40,716 bases of DNA from an uncultured Acetatifactor sp. Its GTDB lineage: Bacteria; Bacillota; Clostridia; Lachnospirales; Lachnospiraceae. This document shows, one piece after another, positions 1 through 6,723 of the stretch; position 1 is the stretch's first letter; each line of letters starts with the position of its first letter. The DNA is taken from assembly GCA_947584035.1 (NCBI GenBank), contig CANPWJ010000003.1:1-40716 (forward strand), in the 5' to 3' direction. The notes under the pieces are model-generated. The model saw nothing but the letters and a program-made list of their open reading frames with translations, searched no databases and had not been told where the DNA came from. A program made the position numbers and the translations under genes.

Positions 1-381
1 GATGACAGGCACTATATCCGGCGCAAGGCAGACCTCGATGACCGGCTTTATCGGATGTATGACAAGATAGAGGAAACAGAGTCACGGCTCATCGAGGCGA
101 GGGCGAAAAAGACTGCAATCGAAGCGGAGAAGATCACCGGCGATAATATCTACAAGGTGCTGATTTATTTTGACAGGCTCTACAAAGTGATGAATGATGT
201 AGAGAAGCGGCAGCTTATGGAATCGCTGATTTCAGAAATACAGATTTTTGAGGATAGGCAGCCAAACGGTCAATGGCTGAAATCCATAAAATTCAGGCTT
301 CCCATTATCGAGGGAGATATGGAAGTGAGTTTGGATGATGAACATGTTGAGACGCTCGCCTTGCTGTCCAATCAGGCCTGA
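1..381 (+). CDS. Large serine recombinase, C-terminal part (5' end outside window)
   Basis: The reading frame is already open at base 1 and ends at a TGA at 379-381, giving the last 126 residues. The segment is rich in Lys, Glu and Arg, begins with a coiled-coil-like stretch (motif DDRLYRMYDKIEE), and continues with KVMNDVEKRQLMESLISEI and a short beta-rich tail. This is typical of the far C-terminus of large serine recombinases carried by integrative and mobilisable elements, which cut and join DNA at attachment sites. The catalytic serine domain and zinc ribbon lie outside the window, so activity cannot be judged. An HD-domain gene follows after 17 bases. Family assignment comes from recall of this C-terminal pattern and is fairly confident. 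Confidence 0.75.
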   Translation, partial: DDRHYIRRKADLDDRLYRMYDKIEETESRLIEARAKKTAIEAEKITGDNIYKVLIYFDRLYKVMNDVEKRQLMESLISEIQIFEDRQPNGQWLKSIKFRLPIIEGDMEVSLDDEHVETLALLSNQA

Positions 382-398
382 GAGAAAGGGCAATTCTT

Positions 399-1085
399 AT
401 GGATAAAAGAAATTATGATCTCATAGAACACTATATGCTGTCCTGTATGGAGGACAGCGCGCATGACAAAGAACACATATACCGCGTGTTGTATGCGGCG
501 CTTGAGATCGCAAAAGAGGAAGCAAATGTCGATTATGATGTTTTGATCACTGCGTGTTTACTGCACGATATCGCCCGAAAAGAGCAATATGACGACCCAT
601 CGGTATGTCACGCGCAGGTCGGCGGAGAAAAAGCGTTTCGTTTCTTGCAGAACCACGGTTTTGGTAATGATTTTTCCCAAAAAGTAAAGCACTGCATTCA
701 AACGCATAGATTTAGAAATGATAATCCCCCTCAAAGTATGGAGGCTAAGATTTTGTTCGATGCTGACAAAATAGATGTAACGGGTGCAATCGGAATCGTA
801 CGCACCTTACTGTACAAGGGGACAGTTGCCGAGCCTTTGTATACCGTCGCATCTGACGGTACGGTATCAAACGGAGAAGCCGATACTGCGCCCTCTTTTT
901 TTCAGGAATACAAGCGTAAGCTGGAGGGGATATACGCAAAGTTTTATACCGTACAGGGCGAGAAAATAGCGAAACAAAGACAGCAAGCGGCAATTGATTT
1001 CTATGAGAGCTTGTATGATGAAGTGCGTTCGTCCTATCAAAATGGGGAAAAGCTGCTGTCACAGGCCCTTGGAAACGACGATTGA
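399..1085 (+). CDS. HD-domain phosphohydrolase
   Basis: A 228-residue soluble protein of the HD superfamily, metal-dependent hydrolases that mostly act on phosphate esters of nucleotides. The pattern is complete: an early histidine (H22 or H26 in AHDKEHIYRV), the HD pair at H56-D57 in LLHDIAR, further histidines at H71 and H103, and a late aspartate in FDADKID (121-126). This is the layout of the YedJ-like stand-alone HD proteins. The start is supported by AAAGGG eight bases before the ATG. It sits directly behind the recombinase end, which suggests cargo of the mobile element. The substrate cannot be told from sequence. Confidence 0.8.
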   Translation: MDKRNYDLIEHYMLSCMEDSAHDKEHIYRVLYAALEIAKEEANVDYDVLITACLLHDIARKEQYDDPSVCHAQVGGEKAFRFLQNHGFGNDFSQKVKHCIQTHRFRNDNPPQSMEAKILFDADKIDVTGAIGIVRTLLYKGTVAEPLYTVASDGTVSNGEADTAPSFFQEYKRKLEGIYAKFYTVQGEKIAKQRQQAAIDFYESLYDEVRSSYQNGEKLLSQALGNDD

Positions 1086-1135
1086 CCTGTTCTCAGAAAC
1101 GAACACAGTGCCAACACAACCGCCGACTAAGAATT

Positions 1136-1484
1136 TTACAGTTTGATATCCAGGGTATTCCCCACGCTGAAAGCCAAGAGCTCTTTGCATGTTTGTATAT
1201 CATTGCTTTTTTTGAGTTTTTCAACTCGGATGGATATTATGAGTGCTGTCTACAACCACCAGCCCTTTCTTCCTTATAACATATGTAGCGTATGGCTGTT
1301 TTGTAAATTGCTCAAGTGTAACATTGTTAATCAATCTGTGCCTATAGTATCCGGCTTCTTGTGCTAGGTGTTGTGCTGTATTGTATGAGACATCCAGCAC
1401 CTTCGCTAAGCCGAGAAGCCACTCGGAAGAATGCCCATATACGGTATGCACAGTGTCAAATAAATCTTTATTCGTATTCATCAT
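1136..1484 (-). pseudogene. Small hypothetical protein, frameshifted near its 3' end
   Basis: The intact reading frame on the minus strand runs 1484-1221 (87 residues, starting MMNTNKDLF). A GGAGG four bases before the first of two adjacent ATGs fixes the start; a longer frame from 1514 has no such site. The frame stops soon after DSTHNIHPS. The neighbouring frame then continues without a stop as RVEKLKKSNDIQTCKELLAF and on to a TAA at 1136-1138. The two frames overlap only for about eight codons, next to runs of five and seven T. This looks like one gene of about 115 codons broken by a one-base indel, or a sequencing error. I do not recognise the family. Confidence 0.5.
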
Positions 1485-1580
1485 GTTTCCTCCTTCGTGG
1501 TAATAGCTTAACACATCCGCAACAGAATGTCAATATATTAGAAAGATTGATTAGAGATTGTATTATAGATTGCGAATATA

Positions 1581-1610
1581 TTGACATACAATTGCTCGGT
1601 GTGATATACT
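1581..1610 (+). promoter_or_regulatory. Sigma-A promoter for the 1658 gene
   Basis: A perfect -35 TTGACA (1581-1586) is followed after 18 bases by TATACT (1605-1610). Transcription would start near 1617, about 40 bases before the ATG at 1658. Confidence 0.7.
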
Positions 1611-1657
1611 GTAACCTATGAACATGTCAATCAAAATTGTCTGAGGGAGGAATCAAT

Positions 1658-2188
1658 ATGTATCTTAGAGTGAATGAGCAACAGCGATTTTTAGATAATC
1701 TGGAACTGCTCAAAAAATCGGAGTATCCTACGCAAAGAGTGACAGATGGGTACGTCGTAAGTCATTATTTAGAAGTATATAAGAGGTATTTATCTTCGAC
1801 GGAAGCAATTGATCGTGCGTTGATTGAATCAGATTCAAAGCAAGGAGCAGGAAAGGCAGTCAGCTTAGGCCTGAGGGAGACTGCGTATCAAAATTTGAAA
1901 CAATTAAAGGAGGATCTCGATCGAGCAACCGGCCGTAAGCTCTTTCCGGCACAGGTGCTGGATATACTACTCCTGCTTGTTTTGGACAAGAAGTCGAGCG
2001 GTGAGCAGGACGGCGCAGAAACCGCTGATATCAGGAGTAGCGACATCGTCTATGCCCTGGTTCCTGCTCTTGTCCTGCTCCTGAAATCGGAAACCCATGG
2101 AATAGAGCTGGGGGTAAAGGAGCAGGAGATCAAAGATGAGCTTGCTAAAACTTTGTTAAAACTTGGTCTCCTTGTGCGGAATAAGTGA
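1658..2188 (+). CDS. Hypothetical protein
   Basis: A 176-residue protein I do not recognise. The ATG at 1658 follows GGGAGG by seven bases; a TTG seven codons upstream is in frame but would lie on the wrong side of that site. It has no signal peptide. The N-terminal two thirds look helical and charged (QQRFLDNLELLKKS, YQNLKQLKEDLDRATGRK). Near residues 110-120 is a leucine-rich run (VLDILLLLVLDKK), and another hydrophobic run (IVYALVPALVLLLKS) follows at about 136-150; these could be buried helices or membrane contacts. The C-terminus is again charged. It has its own strong promoter and stands alone in the accessory zone. Confidence 0.6.
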   Translation: MYLRVNEQQRFLDNLELLKKSEYPTQRVTDGYVVSHYLEVYKRYLSSTEAIDRALIESDSKQGAGKAVSLGLRETAYQNLKQLKEDLDRATGRKLFPAQVLDILLLLVLDKKSSGEQDGAETADIRSSDIVYALVPALVLLLKSETHGIELGVKEQEIKDELAKTLLKLGLLVRNK

Positions 2189-2249
2189 TGATTTCTGGGG
2201 GCTGTCGGATATCATGCAGAAAAAATGTACGATTTAAATAGAAAGGGAG

Positions 2250-2393
2250 ATGACAGATGGCACGGTGGATCACGCAATCAACGATTGGAAGTATCTGCAG
2301 GATACCTTTCAGGCATGGTATCAAACGATGCGTCCGAAGATAGTGGAAATGTATGAAACACAGAATATCAAGCCGTTGCCGGTCTGGAAGTGA
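2250..2393 (+). CDS. Possible small protein or gene remnant (47 residues)
   Basis: The ATG at 2250 opens a 47-codon frame (MTDGTVDHAINDWKYLQD and on to NIKPLPVWK). Its high Trp/Tyr content looks like real protein. The GGGAG abuts the ATG directly, which is too close for normal initiation, so this may be the 3' remnant of a longer gene. No family recognised. It ends 77 bases before the metallophosphatase start. Confidence 0.25.
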   Translation: MTDGTVDHAINDWKYLQDTFQAWYQTMRPKIVEMYETQNIKPLPVWK

Positions 2394-2469
2394 AAGGGCG
2401 TTTATAACCGATTGTTTTTGGAGCGGGGAATCGTCTGTCGGTTATTCTGTTAGAAAAAGGAGGTTTCGC

Positions 2470-3174
2470 ATGAAATTATATTGTATGTCCGATATTCACG
2501 GCTGTTTTGGGGAGTTTGAGGAAGCGCTGTCGCTGGTAGAGGAGCATCTGGCGGAAGAGGATGTCAGACTGATTCTCCTCGGAGATTATATCCACGGCGG
2601 CGCGGACAACAGGGGTGTACTGGACAGGGTTATGGCGCTCCAGCATCGGTACGGTACGGATAAGGTCGTGGCGCTCATGGGAAACCATGAGGAATTTGTC
2701 CTGCAGGGTGATTCCAGTATCGATTACCTGATTAAGACAATCTGGAAGGATGACAACGGCGAGGACGACGATGGAGAGGACGACAAGTACATCCGCTGGA
2801 TGGAAAATCTACCCTGCTATTACACGGAGGGCAATACTATCTTCGTCCACGCGGGCATTGACGAGGAGGCCGGCGACCTGTGGGAGTGGGGAACAGGAGA
2901 GGAGATATTTACCGGCAAATATCCTGCGGAGACAGGGCAGATCGAAGGCCTCGAAATGAAGGTGGTGGCGGGGCATGTGGGTACCGCCGAGATATCGGGA
3001 GATCCCTGCTACCATGATATCTATTATGACGGGGCAAGCCACTATTACATAGACGGCACGGTTCTTAAAAGCGGCAGGATTCCCGTGCTGAAGGTGGATA
3101 CGGAGACGGATCAATATTACAGAGTGACGGAATCCGGCGACTGGCTGATCCTGCCCTATGAGGAAGAGAACTAA
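2470..3174 (+). CDS. PPP-like metallophosphatase
   Basis: A 234-residue calcineurin-like phosphoesterase of the serine/threonine protein phosphatase branch, expected to hydrolyse phosphoesters with two metal ions. The motifs come in order: SDIHG (7-11), GDYIHGG (38-44), GNHEE (71-75), FVHAGID and AGHVG. In the PPP family the second motif is normally GDYVDRG; here the Asp-Arg pair is His-Gly, so the arginine that usually contacts substrate phosphate is missing, although the metal-binding GD and GNHE are kept. An acidic insert (NGEDDDGEDDK) lies near residue 100. The start is set by AAAAGGAGG seven bases upstream; a longer frame from 2353 lacks a site. It may act on dinucleotides, proteins or nothing; the sequence does not say. 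Confidence 0.75.
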   Translation: MKLYCMSDIHGCFGEFEEALSLVEEHLAEEDVRLILLGDYIHGGADNRGVLDRVMALQHRYGTDKVVALMGNHEEFVLQGDSSIDYLIKTIWKDDNGEDDDGEDDKYIRWMENLPCYYTEGNTIFVHAGIDEEAGDLWEWGTGEEIFTGKYPAETGQIEGLEMKVVAGHVGTAEISGDPCYHDIYYDGASHYYIDGTVLKSGRIPVLKVDTETDQYYRVTESGDWLILPYEEEN

Positions 3175-3316
3175 TAAGCACTGGTGATTGATGAGTCGGA
3201 GAAACCTTTATTCAAACACATCTTTCCTAGCTGCATCGTCCTGCACATAGAAATAGGCGATCAACGAAACGAGAAGCGTTTATCAGACAGATATGGATGT
3301 GGTAAAAGCAGATTGA

Positions 3317-3380
3317 GATCAGTCAAATATCTGCCCTTGCAGGAAGGCAGATATGCTTGAAAAAATAGAGCAGGAAGAAA
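3317..3380 (+). repeat. Dispersed hairpin repeat, copy 1
   Basis: This 64-base stretch recurs at 14239-14302 with roughly four in five bases the same. Its core is an inverted repeat, ATCTGCC (3329-3335) and GGCAGAT (3346-3352), around the loop CTTGCAGGAA. An A-rich segment follows, and about 40 bases after the hairpin comes a TTGC-type promoter. There is no T run, so it is not an obvious terminator. The 3175-3316 stretch before it shows nothing I can support. Confidence 0.6.
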
Positions 3381-3393
3381 TGCGGGACATACA

Positions 3394-3422
3394 TTGCGAA
3401 GAGGCAGAACCTATGCTATGAT
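3394..3422 (+). promoter_or_regulatory. Promoter for the XRE gene
   Basis: TTGCGA (3394-3399), a 17-base spacer and TATGAT (3417-3422) lie directly after the hairpin repeat. The ATG of the XRE gene follows about 27 to 33 bases downstream. Confidence 0.5.
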
Positions 3423-3448
3423 ACATATAACGCAATGCGTGGAGGGCT

Positions 3449-3649
3449 ATGGATATGGATATAGCGAAAAGGATCACAGAAATTCGTGAGGAGACAGGCG
3501 AGAACAGGAAAGAATTTTCGGCTCATACGGGGATACCTGTCCGTACTTTGGAGGACTGGGAGGCGGGCAGACGCACTCCGCCGGAATATATTCCGCGGTT
3601 GATAGAGTATCAAATGAAGTATGAGAAGCTGATGAAGAAAAAAGGATAG
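3449..3649 (+). CDS. Small XRE-family DNA-binding protein
   Basis: A 66-residue protein that is almost only a helix-turn-helix. The segment ITEIREETGENRKEFSAHTG, followed by RTLEDWEAGRRTPP, matches the Cro/CI-type fold, with the recognition helix at about residues 28-40. Such single-domain proteins repress phage or mobile-element promoters, usually as dimers. GGAGG at 3441-3445 lies three bases before the first ATG (3449) and nine before an in-frame ATG at 3455, so the true start may be the second. A long perfect palindrome begins four bases after the stop, before the KilA-N gene, and could be its operator. Confidence 0.75.
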   Translation: MDMDIAKRITEIREETGENRKEFSAHTGIPVRTLEDWEAGRRTPPEYIPRLIEYQMKYEKLMKKKG

Positions 3650-3653
3650 CTTC

Positions 3654-3677
3654 AACTGCTTCGAATTCGAAGCAGTT
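3654..3677. repeat. Perfect 24-base palindrome between the XRE and KilA-N genes
   Basis: The half-site AACTGCTTCGAA is followed at once by its exact reverse complement, with EcoRI-like centre GAATTC. No T run follows, so it is not a standard terminator. It ends 47 bases before the KilA-N ATG, a fitting place for an operator of a dimeric regulator. Its central ten bases, TCGAATTCGA, recur in the palindrome at 3934-3959. Confidence 0.7.
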
Positions 3678-3724
3678 AGAATAGAAGTGATCGGATGAGA
3701 TAAGTTTAGAATTGGAGGCTGCAT

Positions 3725-4481
3725 ATGGCAAACAATATAAAGAAAGATGTGATTCATGCCAAAGGTTTTGACATTGGAATATACACAATTGACTATGAAA
3801 ATGAGTTTATTTCGTTGACTGATATTGCAAAATATAAAAGCAATGCTCCTAATGATGTAATTAAGAATTGGATGAGAGGCCGCGAGACACTCGAATTTTT
3901 GGGATTATGGGAAAGCTTGCATAACCCGGATTTTAAACCCGTCGAATTCGACGGGTTTAGAAGTGAAGCTGGATTACATGCATTTACTATGTCCCCAACA
4001 AAATGGATTGAGAGTGTGAATGCTATTGGTATTGTCACAAAAGCGGGACGTTACGGCGGTACATATGCTCATTCGGATATAGCGCTGGAATTTGAACCGT
4101 GAGATAGCCAAGCTGAATTACCGCATCCATACGGATGCGATCAAAGATAATCTGATACCGCTGGAGCTTACGCCGGAGCAGATCTCATACAAATATGCGA
4201 ATGAAGCAGACCTCTTAAATGTCGCATTGTTTGGCAGAACGGCGAAACAGTGGCGGGATGCTAATCCGGGCAGAAAAGGCAATATCCGGGATGATGCGGA
4301 TCTCAATCAGCTTCTGGTACTTGCAAATATGGAGAGCTACAATGCGGTACTGATCGGGCAGGGTAAAAAGATGTCGGAACGCTTGGTATTGTTGCGAGAA
4401 CTTGCGGTCAAGCAGATGGAAACTTTATCCTTAGTCAGCATGGATAGTCTGAAAAGGCTTCCGGGAGGCGATCCTGAGTGA
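3725..4481 (+). pseudogene. KilA-N domain protein gene, broken by an internal deletion and frameshift
   Basis: The first frame (3725-4102, 125 residues) is a KilA-N DNA-binding domain: FISLTDIAKYKS, VIKNWMRGRETLEFLGLWE, HAFTMSPTKWIE and the end SDIALEFEP. The usual partner region continues in another frame from a TTG at 4092 to 4481 (129 residues: LNYRIHTDAIKDNLIPLELT, YKYANEADLLNVALFG, AKQWRDANPGRKGNIRD). In intact relatives, as I recall them, these are one protein of about 260-280 residues, joined by some 30 residues (an ASWISPEF-type segment) that are absent here. A deletion with frame change at about 4092-4102 explains both halves. The first part could still bind DNA. KilA-N proteins belong to phages and mobile elements. 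Confidence 0.7.
3934..3959. repeat. Perfect 26-base palindrome inside the KilA-N reading frame
   Basis: The half-site TAAACCCGTCGAA is followed by its exact reverse complement. It encodes the FKPVEFDGF segment of the KilA-N domain. It shares the centre TCGAATTCGA with the palindrome at 3654-3677 but has different arms, so the two are related only at the core. Confidence 0.7.
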
Positions 4482-4609
4482 AAAGACAGAGGAAATGTTA
4501 TCTTTACACCCGCGTATCTACGGCTGCCGGTTCATGGAAGGGAGATGAAAATCCCGCCCTTGGAATCGCAGTCAACAGTCGAGTGCGTGGTGTTGATTTC
4601 AAAAAATAA
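4478..4609 (+). pseudogene. 5' stub of a serine recombinase gene
   Basis: A GTG overlapping the KilA-N stop opens with KRQRKCYLYTRVSTAA, the N-terminus of large serine recombinases, with the catalytic serine in TRVST. In intact relatives this runs into a QVEGYSLDAQ-type sequence; here it changes after about 17 codons to unrelated sequence and stops at 4609 (43 codons). The catalytic domain is therefore cut off almost at once. It marks a former mobile element end or a deletion junction. The recombinase tail at 1-381 cannot be the rest of this copy in the present order. Confidence 0.6.
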
Positions 4610-4628
4610 TATGCAAACAAGAAGGTAG
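4548..4628 (+). pseudogene. Possible remnant of a RumA/RlmD-type 23S rRNA methyltransferase (fragment A)
   Basis: This frame reads PPLESQSTVECVVLISKNN. It resembles the end of the catalytic domain of RumA/RlmD-type uracil methyltransferases, where a pattern like SHVETVVLLSK is usual. Fragment B (5183-5325) looks like a later segment of the same family. Both lie in the same orientation around dcd. The match is short, so the call is tentative. Confidence 0.35.
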
Positions 4629-4634
4629 AAAGCT

Positions 4635-5168
4635 ATGATTTTATCAGATAAAACGATAATGAAAATGATCGGGGAGAAAACACTTGTTATCAAACCGCTT
4701 GATAAAGAACAGATACAGCCTGCAAGCGTTGATATTCGTTTGGGAAATACGTTCGGTATCGTGGAAGATACCTCATCGGGTATCCTGTCTATGGAAAAGA
4801 AAATTTTGTATAAAACCATTACCGCAGATTCCTATCTTTTATTACCAGGGCAGTTTGTCCTTGCCACAACAAAAGAGTATTTTGAACTGCCCAATGATCT
4901 CACCGCTTTTGTGGAAGGAAGAAGCTCATTAGGCAGAATGGGGTTGTTTATCCAAAACGCCGGCTGGGTAGATCCCGGCTTTAAGGGAGAAATCACATTG
5001 GAGCTTTTTAATGCAAACCGATGTGCGATAGAATTAAAATCAGGGCGCCGAGTAGGACAGCTTGTTTTTGCAAAAATGGATATGGCTGCAGACAATCCCT
5101 ATAACGGAAAATATCAGGGTCAGACAGGCGCAACCGGTTCACGAATAGATAGGGACACCGATAAATAA
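4635..5168 (+). CDS. dcd: dCTP deaminase
   Basis: A 177-residue dCTP deaminase of the dUTPase-like fold. It converts dCTP to dUTP (some members go on to dUMP), feeding dTMP synthesis. Signature segments are all present: QPASVDIRLG (28-37), FVEGRSSLGRMGLF (92-105), QNAGWVDPGFKGEITLEL (107-124), with E123 as the expected catalytic glutamate, and GRRVGQLVF. The C-terminal GKYQGQTGATGSRI matches the flexible lid that closes over nucleotide. The length is normal. GAAGG about ten bases before the ATG supports the start. It sits inside mobile-element debris between two apparent methyltransferase remnants. Dcd-like enzymes also occur in phage defence, but this one looks like the housekeeping or phage type and no partner is seen. 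Confidence 0.9.
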   Translation: MILSDKTIMKMIGEKTLVIKPLDKEQIQPASVDIRLGNTFGIVEDTSSGILSMEKKILYKTITADSYLLLPGQFVLATTKEYFELPNDLTAFVEGRSSLGRMGLFIQNAGWVDPGFKGEITLELFNANRCAIELKSGRRVGQLVFAKMDMAADNPYNGKYQGQTGATGSRIDRDTDK

Positions 5169-5182
5169 TTTTTATATAGCAG

Positions 5183-5325
5183 CATATTGAGGCGAAACGC
5201 ACCTTGGATGAGATGGATTTGACGGCAGCGGAGAAGAAGTAGAAAGACAGACAGTATGAGGCAATCAAGGCGTATGTGCTGGAGAAATTCGGGTGGAAGG
5301 CCAGCAATCTCCATAGAAAAGATAT
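5183..5325 (+). pseudogene. Remnant of a RumA/RlmD-type methyltransferase C-terminus (fragment B)
   Basis: One frame reads IEAKRTLDEMDLTAAEKK, a TAG stop, then YEAIKAYVLEKFGWKASNL. Clostridial RlmD/RumA-like proteins carry a C-terminal segment of the form YxxIKxYVLEKxGLKVSNLYI, which this matches. The stop codon and the abrupt end at about 5325 show decay. Its 3' end overlaps the tail of the minus-strand gene that follows, so this is where the accessory DNA joins the chromosome. Confidence 0.5.
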
Positions 5326-6050
5326 TCCAGATAAGACAGCGCTGTTTCCACGCGCGGTGAATTAGCGATGATTCCGACATAGACGTCTCCGTCAAAACCG
5401 GCCTGTTGGATCAGCTTGGCTTCGGAAAAATTCAGTCCCATAGGGTATTCCTTCGTGACGGCGCTGTAGGTGAGGGAAGGATCGAATTGTAATTCGAAGG
5501 CATTGTCCTCTTCGATGTAAATATTGTCTGTGATGTAAGGCTTTACCGCCTCATAGAAGGAAGCGTCCGTATCGGACAGCAGTGCTTCGATGTTGCAAAG
5601 ATAACCGTTCTGTGAAAAAGCATCGAAGGCTTCCCTGTCCATCAGGACGATGTCCAGCTGCTCGTCGTCGATGGCGGCGAGGAGTTTCAGACGTGACGCA
5701 TACGTATATTCGTGATACGGATTGTTTTCGTCGTCCGTCAGATAGAGGTTTTGATACAGCCGCAGGGTATCGTGGGAGATGTCAGCTCCTGTGGCGTTCA
5801 GAAAATCCGTGCCGAGCTGTGTGGTCAGGGTTTCTCCGGCATTTACATTGACGAGAGCTGTATACAGAATGGGCGTCTTATCGGTAAAATGCCGGTAACA
5901 GCTGTAGACAACGACGTAGAGAAGGATGCCGAGCAGGAGCAGAGGCAATTTGAAATAATCCCAGAGATACTGTAGTTTTTTCGTTCCGTGCAGATTTCGC
6001 AAGGTTTTGAGATCTGCACGATTTTTAAACTTCCGCTGAATCGGCCGCAT
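5265..6050 (-). CDS. Membrane-anchored protein of unknown function next to sugar transport genes
   Basis: A 261-residue protein. A basic N-terminus (RKFKNRADLKTLRN) precedes one strong membrane helix at about residues 36-55 (LPLLLLGILLYVVVY). The rest is an extracytoplasmic domain with acidic patches and the segments DEQLDIVLMDREAFDAF and QQAGFDGDVYVGII, somewhat like a periplasmic-binding fold. The start is supported by GAGGAG seven bases before the ATG. It follows the YesL-like gene by four bases, so the two are co-transcribed with the LacI regulator. The last dozen or so residues (CWPSTRISPAHTP) are read from the opposite strand of the methyltransferase remnant, so the natural C-terminus has been replaced after LSYLEYLF. 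Function unknown. Confidence 0.65.
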   Translation of the reverse strand: MRPIQRKFKNRADLKTLRNLHGTKKLQYLWDYFKLPLLLLGILLYVVVYSCYRHFTDKTPILYTALVNVNAGETLTTQLGTDFLNATGADISHDTLRLYQNLYLTDDENNPYHEYTYASRLKLLAAIDDEQLDIVLMDREAFDAFSQNGYLCNIEALLSDTDASFYEAVKPYITDNIYIEEDNAFELQFDPSLTYSAVTKEYPMGLNFSEAKLIQQAGFDGDVYVGIIANSPRVETALSYLEYLFYGDCWPSTRISPAHTP

Positions 6051-6054
6051 GATA

Positions 6055-6708
6055 TTACTCCTCTGTATCCGCTGTCTCTTTTTCCTTATTCACAGAATCT
6101 TTTCCCTGACAGAGCAGCAGGATATTGGAGAGCGGATAAGAACACAACAGTGCGCACAGGCCCTCTCCGAAAATAATCGCCGGAGTGAAAAATCGGATAA
6201 TGACGAGGGCCATCAGAAAATAAATGAGTGCCATCAGCGCGGTACATAAGAGAAAGCGCATACCGATCAGGATGGCATTTTTAAACATGGACAGCGTGGT
6301 ATTCTGAAATCGCGCCAGCAGAGGGAAAATATACATCAGGACAATCGCGTAGGCAGCGGCGGCAACGAGAAATATGGCAGTGATGATGGTCCATAGCGCA
6401 TTGGAAAATCGCATATGGTACAGTACATATGCGTCAACGCCCAGCAGGATTCCTGTAAACAGCAGGATCAGCCAGATGACCGTCCCCTGTTTGAAATTAT
6501 CGCGAAAAGCGCGGAAGAACGATCTTGTGACATTTCCTTCCTCGTTTTTGGCCATCTTCAGGGTGACATAGAACAGCGCGGCGGTGGATGCGCCTGCGGT
6601 AAAGACCGGCAGGCAGCAGACGAACCACAGGACATTCAGATAGGCGCTGTATGCGATTTTGGTGATGAGAGACATCAGCGGTCCTTCCGGACTCAACAAG
6701 TCGCGCAT
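6055..6708 (-). CDS. YesL-like membrane protein (DUF624)
   Basis: A 217-residue protein with about five membrane helices. The N-terminal pattern ITKIAYSAYLNVLWFVCCLP followed by FTAGASTAALFYVTLKM, and then EEGNVTRSFFRAFRDNFKQG, is the signature of the DUF624/YesL family. These proteins accompany LplABC/YtcQ-type oligosaccharide ABC transporters in Bacillota; their biochemical role is not settled. GGAGG precedes the ATG by seven bases. The gene lies 15 bases after the LacI gene and four bases before the next one, so the three form one minus-strand operon diverging from the transporter genes. Confidence 0.85.
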   Translation of the reverse strand: MRDLLSPEGPLMSLITKIAYSAYLNVLWFVCCLPVFTAGASTAALFYVTLKMAKNEEGNVTRSFFRAFRDNFKQGTVIWLILLFTGILLGVDAYVLYHMRFSNALWTIITAIFLVAAAAYAIVLMYIFPLLARFQNTTLSMFKNAILIGMRFLLCTALMALIYFLMALVIIRFFTPAIIFGEGLCALLCSYPLSNILLLCQGKDSVNKEKETADTEE

Positions 6709-6723
6709 AACGCTCCTCCCTTC

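Noticed and set aside
3317-3352. Hairpin repeat as an intrinsic terminator
   Set aside because: No T run follows either copy; the next bases are A-rich.
4635-5168. dCTP deaminase as a dedicated antiphage system
   Set aside because: All motifs match ordinary or phage dCTP deaminases and there is no extra domain or partner, so defence cannot be claimed.
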